NCBI GenBank assembly: GCA_001579985.1 | Contig: LRSR01002818.1 | Location: 1 to 61,093, forward strand | Length of the DNA: 61,093 nucleotides | Direction of reading: 5' to 3' | Source: Hypsibius dujardini | Taxonomy: Eukaryota > Tardigrada > Eutardigrada > Parachela > Hypsibiidae | Part shown: piece after piece, positions 12,117 to 23,639 of the stretch | How the letters are laid out: every line of letters begins with the position of its first letter | Position numbering within the stretch: position 1 is the stretch's first letter | The notes under the pieces: model-generated | Databases searched by the model: none | What the model saw: the letters and a program-made list of their open reading frames with translations, nothing else | Told to the model about the DNA's origin: nothing | Made by a program: the position numbers and the translations under genes

Positions 12117-12477
12117 TAGCGTGATTCGCATGACGTTACTTCCGTCAATGGAGACCGGGTTGCATTAAGGGTTCCCGTTAGCGAAAGATAAAAAACCACG
12201 CAACTATGTACATTGTACCCAGATAGACCGAGCGATTGGAAAGAAAACCTCCACACACGCGGAGTTCATCGCTTTGTGACAGCTAGACATCGAGCAACAA
12301 ATACTACCACCGAAGTGGTTGTATTCTATCAAATTTTCAGCTCGATTTGCGAACGTTTTTCGTCTGGATGTTTGTTCCCTAACAAAAATACAAGTGATGC
12401 TGTGAACCGGGTTTAGTTCAACTGTGGGCTGCGGATTTTATTAGTAAACAGCCGTGAACTGAGCTTTATCATTTACA

Positions 12478-12799
12478 ATGGGGAACCGGACGGTCTTCGG
12501 CTGGCTGCTAATGGCTTCTCCTCTCTTTCTGAAATACCTATCGGCATGCTGCATCGTAGACGGACAAGTGTGCGGCGGGAGTCTTCCGCGGCGGTGCTGG
12601 GAGCGACTCGATCATGAGCTGGACAACAACCCCAAAATTCTTTATACTTGCCGGAAAGGGGAGGAACCGGTTGCCTTGAGAAAATGCGCGGCAGGTTGCG
12701 AGCGGGACTTAACAAATTCGGATGGCGGCATGTGTTTGGTTGCTCCTCTCCGTGAACCAGATATAACCGTTGCACCTGTGGCATCAGAATTTTTTTCAG
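12478..12799 (+). CDS. Secreted cysteine-rich module exon (N-terminal head)
   Basis: The ATG at 12478 gives a signal peptide (WLLMASPLFLKYLSACCIVD), then a compact domain beginning CGGSLPRRCW, with LYTC, RKCAAGC and a final GGMC. The same cysteine pattern (CG..L...C...LY.C...P...C..GC...C) precedes the lectin domains at 22.6 and 34.2 kb, so this is a reusable module of a type I do not recognise. The exon ends in TCAG|GTAAGA in phase 1. The propeller exon at 14323 begins with a phase-1 acceptor, so the two fit as one gene. The frame reading through the donor stops at 12882. The exon is intact; the downstream propeller copy is not. Confidence 0.65.
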
Positions 12800-12963
12800 G
12801 TAAGAGGTTTTGGATTGTAGCTCTATGGGCTTTAGTTACTTTTTTGGTGACTGCACTGAATGTTCGCTGGGTCAGTTTTTAAATAATATTTTGTCGAGGA
12901 TATTTACTGAAGGAAATATATTCAAACCTCAAAAAAATGAAGTAGTGGGTAGCGACTGAATTG

Positions 12964-13075
12964 ATGGATGGCTGTGTAAGTATAAAAGGTGTGAGATGGA
13001 GGATGTGAGATAGGGGATGGGAGATGGGGCATGTGAGATGGCGGATGTGAAATGATGGATGTGAGATGGGAAATG
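12964..13075. repeat. GATGTGAGATGG minisatellite, left half of an inverted pair
   Basis: Tandem variants of a 9-10 bp GAGATGGGG/GATGTGAGA unit. The reverse complement of the array, including the adjacent TATAAAA and GGGTGTG motifs, is at 14088-14150, so the two arrays face each other across 1.0 kb. Confidence 0.75.
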
Positions 13076-13079
13076 TCTG

Positions 13080-14087
13080 CCCATTTTGTACTGATTCCTT
13101 TCCGTGTGACACTTGATTCGAGATGATTGATGTTTTTTGAAGGCCCATGGTAGGTCGCCAATATTGACTGTGCTTCGAGCAAGTTGATTGCCGAAAACAA
13201 AGACGGATCCATTTCATCTCTAATGGACTTTTAAAAATATATCACATGTTTTAACCCTGCGAACATTCTCTGCTCTAGAAATACCGGAACATTGAAAACA
13301 AGAACTTGCATCTAGCTTAATACGCCAAGGCACTTGTGGTTGACTGAATTGAAAGAAACTGACCAAAGAATGAACCATTCGGCATTCTATTCTCTGAATG
13401 TGAGGATGTAAAGATAATATAATATTAAAAAAACGAATTTCGCGTATAACCATTGTCGAAAGAAAACATGCATAAACAGATGCGCGTTGTAGTGTGGTGT
13501 ACTACTGTTATACTATCCGTACAAACCATCAAAATTCGAAAGATATAGGATCTGCCCCCTTAACCTTACGTGTTTTATAAGCTAACGCGAAAAAGCTTGG
13601 TTCTGTACGCCCCTCATCCAATTTTTGCGGAAGTCATATTTTGGGAGGACCGTATAATTGTATTCCGCGGCTTTCGTAGAAGATTCTAGTAAGAAGTTTA
13701 TCACTAATCGTTGCAAAAAATAAAAGGAGGGTACAAAAAGAATTTGTTGCTCGAGCAATCCCGCCCCCGCAATGTTAACGTTGTTCAAGTAACATTTTTT
13801 TATGCGTGACAAAAAAACGTGGTGTGCAGCAGTGACGTCAGTCATACCATAGATCTGGCCTTGTGTCATGACACGTCTGCCAGTACGGTATAGTACGTAA
13901 ACGTTAGTATCGACAGTCAACACCGGCATCATTCATATTCCGCCTCCGGAAGATTGCAACTAACGTCCGTCCGTTCGAAGGTCTCTACTCAGCCGATAAT
14001 AGGACATCAAACTGACCACTCACGGCTCAATGGGACGGAGACATCTTACATATTTTATGGTCAAATCTCACAAGTTTCATTCTTCCA
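13080..14087. other. Spacer between inverted minisatellites
   Basis: No gene recognised. The right third (13.70-14.01 kb) is the second copy of the interspersed repeat found at 4.64-4.95 kb. This spacer falls in the intron inferred between the 12.5 kb cysteine-rich exon and the propeller. Confidence 0.5.
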
Positions 14088-14150
14088 CTCTCACATCTCC
14101 CATCCCCCATCTAACATCCCCCATCTCCCATCTCAAACTTTTTATACACA
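14088..14150. repeat. Minisatellite, right half of an inverted pair
   Basis: CATCTCCCATCCCCCATC-type repeats, the reverse complement of 12964-13075. Confidence 0.7.
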
Positions 14151-14322
14151 CCCTACAACTTGACGCAAACGTGTAATTTAACTTGTTGAGTAGTCACAAA
14201 ATTTTAAATCACAGAATATAATATTATATTGGTGAGTACAAACAGGGTTTTATCCAAAAGAAAGTATGCGGCAAAAAGATTGTTCATCGTCTGCAGTGTT
14301 TATTTTAGATGCCTGTTTTCAG

Positions 14323-16641
14323 AGCGACGGACCACAACAGAATCACACAAAACAGGTGGATTTCTCGTTTATGCGCAGGGTGAATCCCTTTGGAGATTGC
14401 CCGTGGAAGATCGCGGCGACACAGAACAGCTTACAAATATTTCTACAGAAAACAATTACGACGTTGCAGTGGACTGTGTTAACCATCATCTCTACTGGAC
14501 AATTTATGGAAAGGGAATTCGACGTTCTCGGTATGATGGCTCATACAATCATCTGGTCGTCTCAAAAGGTAAAAAACGTCATGCAAAATACCGTCATTAA
14601 TGGCATTTCCTGGAGAGCGATGCTGATTATGGCATTGACTTTTCATTTCTAGCTGGAATAGTATACGGATTGGCTGTGGACTTTGTATCCGGAAATATGT
14701 TTTGGGTTCAAGGCAAAGCCATTCTTGTAGCAAAAATGAGTAACCTGGAGGCTGGACACAAAACTATCATTTCACATAATGGAATTCTCCCATGGTCAAG
14801 GCTTGCCGTGCATCCTTCCCGCGGGTAAGTAAATGGAACAATTGACCTTCAACTAAGCAACCATTTTTTATGTTGTGCGATAATAAATGCAGTAAAACGT
14901 TTACTTAGTTTTCTGAGCTTTAACCAGATCTCCCTCATGGTATTCATGGTATTAGCAATTATCATGCACTGCTTGCTTTTGTAGTAAGGATTGCGATTGA
15001 TAATGCGTCAATAGGTGCAGTATTCTCCCGGCTCAAGGGACAACCAAGCCCCTCCCCCCATGTCCTACCCCGGTCCAGTTATATGGTGCTTGCGCGGGCG
15101 ATGTTCACACCCTAGGGCATAAAACTGTCCCTTGAAGTTGGGAGAATACAAGGGCTAAACGAGTTTATGCGTCTTTTGATAGTTGTCAGACATATTCAAC
15201 CGCGAACGGTATTCACTTGTGGATTTCGATGAAATCTGAATCTCACCTCAATGAGTTGAACTTCACCTGTAATAATCTTGCTGATGTGCATAACATCCGA
15301 AAAAGAAAAGCAATCATGCAGTGGCCCCAAGAACGTAACAAAAATATTATCGTGTTAGCTTTTCCATTGATTCCCATTCAAAATGCTACACGTGGAAAAG
15401 TTGCCGCGCCAAAAATTATCTTCCAACCAATCACCTCATAAGAAAGGAAAAAATTTTCGGTACCATCCAAAACATAGGAAAGACCTAAAAGCGGAATGAG
15501 GTCGGCCAGATGAGACGGCAAGCTTGCTGGAGAGCCTGGCAAAAAATTATCCCCCCCCCCACCGGGCGAGGGGGCAAGCTTAAACTTGTAAAAAGCCCAA
15601 CAAATTTTGGGGCAGTTACATGATTTCAACTTCATAAATCACAATATAAAACTAACAGGCAGCCTTTCCCCATGAAGTGAATACAGAGATAATGAAAACA
15701 CCGCAGTGCCGTCAAGAGAGTCATTGTAGTTTGGAACCATCGCTCGGTCATCTCGTTATTGTAATCCCAAGAAACAGGAACCGATGAAGAGTTTGCCATG
15801 AATTTCTTCCTGTCCTGTCTAAAGAACAATTTACAATGAAGAATTTATTACCGCTATCCCAACCCCGTTTATACATTTGCAGATCAATCTACTGGTCACA
15901 CTCTTATTCAACAATCGAGACTGCCTCCATGGATGGAAGTAATCGTCAAGTCTTGGCCACTAGAGTCAAAGCCACTTCTCTGGCTTTAGATTACGAAGCA
16001 AACAACCTTTACTGGACAGACCAATGTAAGCTGACTTGAATATAGAAACATGAATTCATCTACAGCTGAATGTCTGTTGGTCTTTGTCAGTAACATGTAA
16101 TGTAATAACATGAATCAAAATGTCTGCTAATCATTGTTCAGATCATTTTCTGCAGATACTGGAAATATCGAATTTCGTTGAATGGAGGAGGCAAACGAAT
16201 TGTCTCCGCCCTAGGAGGCGCGGGGGAATACTCGGAAGGCATGTCATTGTCGGGAGGACGCGTTTACTGGACGTCCCGCCGTCCAACGTAACTTTATATT
16301 GCTAACGAATCCTGGAATTGTCTTTCCTTAATCCGCTTTCTGTTACAGCAACATTTTGGGTAGTATCACCATATAGGATCAACAATGAAGCAACATTCCC
16401 TTCCAGCCGGACGGAGTGGGGAGTTACTCGGAATTGTTTTTGTGCTAGAACAGTGCCCCAAATGTACGTTCAATTAAAACAATTTAATTTTTACCTCAAT
16501 TCACAACCTAGTTACATTTTCCTTTTAGTGAGCAATGTATGCGCTGTTTCTAACGGAGGATGTCCTTTGATCTGTCTGCCTCTCCCGGAAAATAACAAGA
16601 AATGTGTTTGTCCTGACGGCATTGCATCTTGCACTTCATAA
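14323..16641 (+). pseudogene. LDLR-type propeller-EGF gene, copy 1 (frameshifted)
   Basis: Exons: 14323-14568, 14653-14824, 15883-16025, 16156-16287, 16347-16463 and 16529-16641 (TAA). The first starts in phase 1 after TTTTCAG, compatible with the exon at 12478. It encodes blade strands with HHLYWTIYGKG, NMFWVQGK, SIYWSHSYS, NLYWTD and VYWTS, then an EGF module with CAVSNGGCPLICLPLPE and CVCPDG. This is the order of the LDL-receptor beta-propeller and its C-terminal EGF. Copy 1 lacks the coil repeats of copy 2. Exon 4 has a 4-bp deletion (near 16172) that shifts the frame. Exon 5 has lost one base and acquired an in-frame TAG near 16375. It is probably dead beyond blade 4. Confidence 0.85.
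15021..15149. repeat. Small foldback (MITE-like) in propeller intron 2
   Basis: Ends TATTCTCCCGGCTCAAGGGA and its near reverse complement (TGTCCCTTGAAGTTGGGAGA) enclose about 90 bp. Equivalent sequences sit in intron 2 of copies 3 (42247-42380) and 4 (50894-51009) but not copy 2. A related half lies near 25257. Confidence 0.65.
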
Positions 16642-17271
16642 CGTCCTTTGCAGTTTCTTCCCGATTTGTTGGACAAATTTCTGTCGCAGATTTCTTCATC
16701 TTTGTTTGGTTGTTTTCACGGTCCAACATTTTAATCTGATTCGAATTGAAATTCTTCGGCATACTCTAGTTTGGTTATATTTCTAAGAGAATCGACCCAC
16801 TGATTCGTTTTTAAATAATGAACTAACTGAACCAAACGGGTTAATGATTAGATTTATTTGATAAGTAAGACAAACAACGAAATTTGTCTGTCAATTTCGG
16901 CCAAATTTGAAAACTAAAACAAAACTACAACTAGGTTATTTTTTGATTTTTTGATTTGTAAAACAAGAAATTGAATTAAACTGGCAAGTTAATAAAAATG
17001 TAATTGAAAAGTAAAACAGGCAACTAAAATCGGTCTGTCCATTTTGACCAAAAGTACAAACTAAAATTTCTCAATTCTTTTATCACTTGGAAAACGTGAA
17101 TCAAACGTGTCAGTTACTAAATATTTTAATGAGAAATAAAGCAAACAAATGAAATTAGTCAGTCAGCTTTAACTTAAATTAAAAACTTTATAAAAACTAC
17201 TATTGTAGCGACGCGATTCTGAGGCGCAGCTGTAGCCACGCCCCGGGGCGGTTTGCCCATCATGACGTCTG

Positions 17272-17407
17272 AATTTGGTTTGGCTATGCAGACGAATGGT
17301 GTAGTTGATGCAGTAGAAGATGGCAGACAACCAGACCGCAAACTATACGTACGAAGCGACGGTCCCGTAACGCAGGGCCACGTACGCGTGGAACCAACGC
17401 CGGTAGC
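17272..17407 (-). pseudogene. ATP synthase subunit f last exon, dead copy 2
   Basis: On the minus strand, a TTGCAG acceptor is followed by YRRWFHAYVALRYGTVASYV and an in-frame TAG (17343-17345). The C-terminal residues seen in the 28.9 kb copy are not preserved past 17285. The exon lies downstream, in the right order and orientation, of two open subunit f exons at 18.7-19.0 kb, so it would be their natural last exon. That makes this locus non-functional as read. Confidence 0.8.
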
Positions 17408-17409
17408 CT

Positions 17410-18690
17410 GCAAGGAACAAAAATTGATATGATCAGGGTTAATACTGGAAAGGAAACCTTTTTTCTTCTGCATTTTGAATCGTTCCAATTATCAAACTAA
17501 ATAACAATAATAACCACACCCAAGCAGATAATTTGATTTAATTTAATAAAGTTTAAAAATAAACTTTCAAAATAAACTAAACTTTTTTAATTAATTAAAT
17601 TAAATTAAATTATAGTATCTTTTCGTCGTCGCTAGCTTTACGTTGCAAAAATGTAAATTAATTTAAGGATATATATACTTTCAGAATTAAAAAACAAACA
17701 ATTTAAATTAGTTGAATTGAACTGAATTAAATTAAGTTTCTCCGTTATACTTCTATTGCAGAAATTTAATTTAATTTAGGAATGTACTTTCAGACGTTAA
17801 ATTAATCTAAACTTTTTAAATAAGTTGAATTGAATTGAATTAAACCAGCTTCTTCCTTACATTCATATTGCAAAAATTAAACTAAATAATCTACAAAAAC
17901 TGAAGACGTAGAAAAGTGGCATTGTAAAAAGAAATCTAAACAAGTTACTAAACTCTAAATATGAAAAAACAGTATTGAAAATGTGAAAATGAAAAGTAAA
18001 ATTTAATAGTACAAGTCATCTGGGACTTTGATTCTCTGATTTATTAATTTATGAGAACGGAAATCGGTTCGAGAATTTTTTTCTCAGGCCAATTGAGACA
18101 CTCACAAAAAGTGAAACTTCTACAAATTTGGCGATGAATAATTTTATCCAGTTACACAGTGATACTCAATATAGTATATTATTACTACTAAAATTATTAC
18201 TATTATTAAAACTGTCCAGAAAAATGTTTAGCATATTTAATTGTTGGTGAGGAAATATTTATATCAAACAATTAATTCTACTTTCATACATTGAAAAAAT
18301 ATGGTTCACTTTTATATATATTTTTTTTATCAAGCACTAATGAAATATACATTTGCACTTTGTCCGATACTAGATATAATATAAAATATAGAATAAATGG
18401 TCGGTTTTGGAATTAAACAACGTTTACATATGTATTACCCGTTATTATTAATAAGTGTTCATGAACCATAAAATAAAACAACATTTATTATCTAATATTT
18501 CTACCAAGAAATGAAAAGAATCGCAAAGGGCTGTGTCAAAGGAAACAAAATGAATTTGAAGGATTTATTTTTTAAGGTGAAGAAAATAAATAAAATATAC
18601 AATTCCATAGAATACAGTTATCAATTGATTGATTGATGAGGCTAAACTTGCTTTTGAAATGATCATTCCCCCTCCTCGCTTTGGAAAGTG
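17410..18690. other. AT-rich intron-like stretch
   Basis: AATTAAATTAAATT-type sequence with no coding content. Parts match 29.1-29.98 kb. Its position, between two minus-strand exons of subunit f, fits a long intron. Confidence 0.5.
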
Positions 18691-18697
18691 TACTCAC

Positions 18698-19045
18698 CTC
18701 GACTAACCGCTCTCGACATGGCTATGGGATTGATGCTGCGTCGTGACAGCAATGCCGGAAGCTCCCCAATCTTCACCTGTTCGAATGGCGTATCCGCTGA
18801 ATGAAAATTAGAAAACGTCTATGGAATGAAATTATTACACCAATCCAGCGTAACCTAAATGCTAAGGTTAACGGGCAGTCAAATTGAGTCAATACATCGA
18901 TCAAGCGCAGCTAACCATGCTAAATTAAATCGGAAACCAAATCAAGCCAATCAACAATCAAACAATGCCCACAATGCTGAAGAATCACTTACGGTTTCCG
19001 TAGAAGCGGTCTGGATCGTACGGGCCGTGGAAGTAATTTATCGAG
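18698..19045 (-). CDS. Mitochondrial ATP synthase subunit f, upstream exons
   Basis: Two minus-strand exons. 18993-19045 reads FHGPYDPDRFYGN and ends at GTAAGT. 18698-18796 reads DTPFEQVKIGELPALLSRR and SINPIAMSRAVSR between a TTCAG acceptor and a GTGAGT donor. These match, in order, the conserved HGPYDPARFYGK and QVKLGE..AWLGRR segments of animal subunit f, a small Fo stalk protein of the inner mitochondrial membrane. Both junctions are phase 1 and continue in frame into the YWRW exon found elsewhere in the window. No ATG is visible in frame before FHGPYD, so a first exon is missing or the start is lost. The nearest last exon (17.3 kb) carries a stop. Confidence 0.75.
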
Positions 19046-19099
19046 AGACGAAAGTGATCGAGAACTCATTGTTTGACAAGATTGCTAATTAGATTAAAA

Positions 19100-19680
19100 G
19101 CGGACAAAATTGGTCATCATTTCCCCATTGCAATGAATTAAAAGACCCAAGAATTTGTATCTCTTTCAGTGCCAGTCAAGTCGTAATTGGACTTTATCAC
19201 ATGAAGGACTTCTCAATTCTTGATCCACAAAAACACAAGAGTGCCAACATTGGAAGTGCGTCCTTTTATCGGATGTCAGTTACATAATCACTATTAACTA
19301 CGACCGGGAACAGTGGCGAATTTTACAATTGGGCAGAATGATCGGCTAGAATATTAAAACCAAAACAAAAATGGGGGAGGGAATCTTTAGCCTTTTTAAA
19401 TGCACGAGATCACAAAGAGGCAGAGAGGGAACCTGTAGCCTAAAGGATAAGGGGGCGGGGACCTTCGGAACCATGTGACGTTCAGATTTAATTACCTGAT
19501 TTGCCGTACATATTTATTATTATTATTTCTAGGCTTCATTCTCACGAACAGTTCCTCACATGTACATTCTCCGTTAATTCTCGTCTTGCCCCAATGATGT
19601 TTCAGTGTCGATTGGAGAATGGCCAGTTGACGTTATAGTCATGCACGTCTCTCCGACAAGGTTCAGTCCGAAAGCTTGAT
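19100..19680. other. No gene recognised
   Basis: Only short frames are present. I searched the minus strand for a first exon of subunit f and did not find a convincing one. Confidence 0.4.
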
Positions 19681-20082
19681 TTGGAACGCGTAATATTTTC
19701 GAAAGGTCTTAAAACGAAAATAGGTAGCTTAATTGTTTTTCGTGAGGACATTGACCGGTTTTCCCGACTGTTATTACGCTACTCATTAAAAAGGCCTACA
19801 CGGATCGGACGAACTACTAAAGCATTTACGTGGCTTTCTTGGGCCACATGTCCTCCATTTCGCGGCCGAGGACCTCTTCATATTGTCAGGTGGATGGTCC
19901 AGTGGGCGCCTAATGTGACCGGACTACATTTGAAGGACACATTCTTTGCCATCACGGAGAATGAGACCTGCGCGTCTGCGTTACTGGGCGTTCTCGTCAT
20001 TGGGCACCATCAATGGAAAAGGGTGACACTCACCGACTGCACTTTTGAATACCAAATCAGTTCCGGATCACATCAGCCATGA
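19681..20082 (+). CDS. Open frame with LRR-like look, unrecognised
   Basis: A 133-codon open stretch without an early ATG. The second half contains APNVTGLHLKDTFF and HHQWKRVTLTDCTFEY, which resemble leucine-rich-repeat strands of F-box/LRR proteins (LxLxDCxF). There is no second copy in the window and no clear splice sites. It could be one exon of a gene or chance. Immediately after it the sequence joins the duplicated lectin block. Confidence 0.3.
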   Translation: MERVIFSKGLKTKIGSLIVFREDIDRFSRLLLRYSLKRPTRIGRTTKAFTWLSWATCPPFRGRGPLHIVRWMVQWAPNVTGLHLKDTFFAITENETCASALLGVLVIGHHQWKRVTLTDCTFEYQISSGSHQP

Positions 20083-20534
20083 AAATCCTATTGTCGGAAG
20101 ACAAACATTCCGATACTGAGCATCAATCTAAAGGGTTGCTCCTCACCATAGGCCGTGTTTGCTCACATTAATGTCGAAAATGATTTGATTTAATTAAATG
20201 AAATTTAAAAATATACTTTCGGACTTCAAATTAAATTAAACTTTTTTAATTAATTAATTTGAAATAAATTATATTTTTCGTCGCTAGCTCAACAATGTGA
20301 AAATTTATTTAAGTTTAAATGTTTGTGTACCTTCAGAATTTCAATTAAACAAACATTTTAAATTAGTTGAATTGAACTGAAATTAATTAATTAAGTTTTT
20401 CCTTTATACTAATAGTACAGAAATTAAATTGAATTAGAAGAATATATTTTCAGAGAATAAATAAGCTTTTTCGTTGTACTCAAATTGCACAAATTAAAAT
20501 AAGTAGTCTACAAAAATTCAATGAGTAGAAAACT

Positions 20535-20811
20535 TTGATGGAAACAATGACGTTTTTTAAGGATGTTTTGAAATTCCGGGCGCGAAGTGTTTCACACGGA
20601 TCCGCTGCCCGTCTGGATATTGGAGGGACCCATCCGAATGACGACGCCCACAAAAATCGATCCAGTCACCACGGCACAAATGACGGTCGTCGACGCCGGG
20701 AAAGGAGAGAAAACGTGGCTGATTTCCCGTAACAACAACCTCAAACCGCTTAGTATCACACCCTCGCACATAACACGACTTCTTCACGAAAGACTGATTA
20801 GATTATTTTGA
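20535..20811. other. Duplicated block of unknown coding strand, copy 1
   Basis: GC-richer island in AT-rich flank, repeated at 33.29-33.54 kb. All three long frames are open here. One minus-strand frame ends in a hydrophobic stretch (TTVICAVVTGSIFVGVVIRM) like a membrane segment. In the second copy that frame shifts and a plus-strand frame also breaks, so I cannot choose. It may be a lost exon of a neighbour gene. Confidence 0.35.
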
Positions 20812-20899
20812 TTAAAAGAGTAGATGAAATGTCATCTGCCATGGTGAATTAAAAAAATTATACTTCGAAAAATATCACGCAAAAAATAATGGAACTTGT

Positions 20900-22200
20900 T
20901 TATTAAACAACGAGCAAACTCAATGGGAACCAATGCACAGCCCCTAATGACATGTCGCGTGATTCAATATTGCTTTTATATAAAACGAGATTGTCCATAC
21001 ATTGTAATTATGCATACATTATGCAAGACCCTCCGAGCCGGAAAAAAAATATTGTTAACCAAAAAAGACAGTCCTATCTCTGGTCCTAAGATTGTGTGCG
21101 CTGTGCACCGCGCGCACCGCTTTAAATGTATTACACACATTGCACAAAATTTATTTTGTTTTCTGTATTTATCGTATCTTTAAATTTTTAATATTCAATA
21201 TATTTCGTAATATATTTGTTACAGTTCTTATATTTTTATTTGTTATACTTATATTTATTTGAATTATGTCTATTATTTTTAAATTGATTATATTTTTATT
21301 TATATTATATTAAATTGATATTTATTATATTCATATCTGTTGTATATTTTTTAATATTTTTATTATATTTATATTTATTATATTCATATCTGTTGTGTAT
21401 TTTTTAATATTTTTATTATATTTATATTTATTATATTCATATCTGTTGTATATTTTTTAATATTTTTATTATATTTATATTTGTTATAATTATAATTATT
21501 ATATTTTATTTTATCATATTTACAATAAGAATATTTATATTCACTGTATTTATATTTATCATATTTATATTTAAGTTTACTATTTTTATAATAATCATTA
21601 TGTTTAACATACGTTTATGTAATATATATCACACTTAATATAATTATGTTTAGTACACTTATTATATATTCAATATAATATATTTACTTTATCATATTAA
21701 TATCTAGTTAAGTTCATTATAATATATTTGATATATGTATATCTATTTATCATTTATATTTATGCATCCATTATAATTAGATTTGTTTTTGAATTTTGAA
21801 TATTATTGTCTTTTCCGGGGGTTGATAAACGGGTTTAGACTGGTACGTGCGGTCGTGGCTTAGTGGTTATATGGTTTGGGCACAGTCTTGTTACATTTTA
21901 ACAGAATGTCAGAATCTGTCAAAACCGGTTTTGAACTGGATTTAAGGTTTTGGGTACAATTTTGGTACAATATTGGAACAATCTTTGGATTGGATAAACA
22001 ATAGGAGTTTCAGGATCGGAACGTAAGATTGTGCCTAAATTGTACAAGCAAATATTTTCATATGGTATTGGTTATTAGGGAGTAGGAATTAAAGCTAAAA
22101 CCTATTGTAAAAACTGTTTAATGAAAATTCTGAATAATGCAAATGCAAATGTATATTTGAAATAGTAAAAAAGCCCAATGAAATATGAGAGATGAATTCA
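20900..22200. other. AT-rich stretch present only in lectin block copy 1
   Basis: The related block at 33.65 kb passes directly from the sequence before 20943 to the sequence after about 22085. Roughly 1.1 kb was therefore gained here or lost there. 21.2-21.75 kb is a very AT-rich tandem array. No gene seen. Confidence 0.6.
21300..21500. repeat. AT-rich minisatellite (about 63-bp unit)
   Basis: ATTCATATCTGTTGTATATT followed by TTTTAATATTTTTATTATAT is repeated three times, with degenerate units on both sides. Confidence 0.8.
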
Positions 22201-22204
22201 CTGA

Positions 22205-22543
22205 ATGGCAGAAACATTCCGGGCTCCTCCTACAGGAAGTAGGTGCACTATACAGAAGTGGGTGATATGTTCAGACCACACCCCGTGCGTGTTCATTTTA
22301 GCTGCAAGACCGTGGACTTTGTTTATCGTCACAAAAAGACCTTCGAATTGCCATCGGGCATTTCAAATGGGTAGCGCAACGGAGAAATTTCATCGTGCAG
22401 CGCTTGAAACAGGTTTCTTGCGATCCTACAAACCGGAAACTCTGACAAAAATGTTGTCATTGCTTTACACAAAGGCATTAAGTCGAAAATATTGCAATGT
22501 CGTTTGGACCGCTGAGAAAGCCATAAATAACAGCGACCCATGA
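22205..22543 (+). other. Conserved sequence upstream of lectin exon
   Basis: A 112-codon plus-strand frame and a minus-strand frame both cover this stretch. The related sequence at 33.80-34.13 kb has a TGA in the plus frame, while the minus frame (MENLSQYFLPKYENM) stays open in both copies. No family is recognised. It could be the lectin gene's upstream or 5' region. Confidence 0.3.
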
Positions 22544-22622
22544 AAGAAATACCAATACGTGTGCGGTTTTTCATATTTTCATATTTAGGCAAAAAATACT
22601 GGCTTAGGTTTTCCATCTCGGT

Positions 22623-23302
22623 ATGGGTCTCCCATTTCTACGTCCATACCTACATGGTCTATATATAACTGCTTTAATTACCGTTATCGTCACCATCAGC
22701 CCTTCAGAAGCAGCATGTTGTCAGGATAACAATAACCACTGTGGTGCCGCCCTGTCATCATTATGCAAGTCCTCCAACCTTCTGCCCAACTCTCTACATC
22801 TGCGAGGAAGGAGGCGATCCAAGTCTGATCCGTATATGCCCTGATGGATGTCAAGCCCACGTGGGAGGCAATGATATCTGCAAGCGCGTGCCGGTAGACA
22901 ATAAAACAGCCTCGCAACTGCTGTCTGACACCGAGTTAAAACAGGGACAGAGCCTCTTTTCTCCGGACAAGAAGTCAAAACTGTCAATGCAGATGGATGG
23001 GGACCTCGTCGTGTCCATTATTGGTGCAGATCTAACGGAAAAGTCAGTGTGGTCGACTGGAACCAGCTCACTAGTACAGCCGCCCGTATCGGTCAGATTG
23101 TTAGAAAACGGTGACTTGGTCTTGCTTAATGATAAGGGTGAAACAATGTGGAGACTTGGAACAGCTGGCGCAAAGTATGCTGGTGCTTCGCTGTGGGTGC
23201 GAAATGGAGGTTTATTATGCCTCGCAAATGAGCCGGATGGGAACTGCTTATGGAAATCAAATGCTGCGGTAACATCGACGCCAATTTCAAAATTGGTTCC
23301 AG
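22623..23302 (+). pseudogene. Cysteine-rich plus bulb-type lectin exon, copy 1 (2-bp deletion)
   Basis: This exon aligns base for base with the intact one at 34217. It has a signal peptide (HGLYITALITVIVTISPSEA), the cysteine-rich module starting ACCQDNNNHCG, then a B-lectin domain. Near 22795 it reads CAACTCTCTACATC where the other copy has CAACTCTCTCTACATC. The lost CT ends the protein at codon 73, while the lectin part stays open in the shifted frame from 22741 to 23313. The phase-1 donor (CCAG|GTAAGAAC) is kept. This exon is the natural head of the propeller gene at 25.5 kb, so a reading error here would be worth excluding. Confidence 0.85.
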
Positions 23303-23639
23303 GTAAGAACTAGGACTATGCCTTCTGTGTATCTTAACATGGACAAATACTAGACCAAAAAGAGTGCATTTCCAAAGTGCAAGCAGGCAGATGCTCTTCA
23401 AGAATTTTTTGAAAGCGAAACCAGAACAACTGATAGTATAGCCAGGTGGTGGGCAAAGGGGCAAATTTTTTTTTCTAAGTTAATGAACAAAACGGCTTTA
23501 CTATACATTTTGACACTGATGGGGGTCTTGGGCTTTGAAAACATCATCCAACATTTCAGGTTTTCGATCAGGTTTGTCGGGATCCAGTATATGCTCTCTT
23601 AATAATTACAAAATAAACAAGAAGACATTCAAGACTAGG

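Noticed and set aside
12879-13217. His-Pro-Ile-Ser repeat frame on the minus strand
   Set aside because: Translation of the GATGTGAGATGG minisatellite.
13582-13932. 116-codon minus-strand frame
   Set aside because: Covers part of a dispersed repeat and unique sequence; the 4.7 kb copy of the repeat does not keep the frame.
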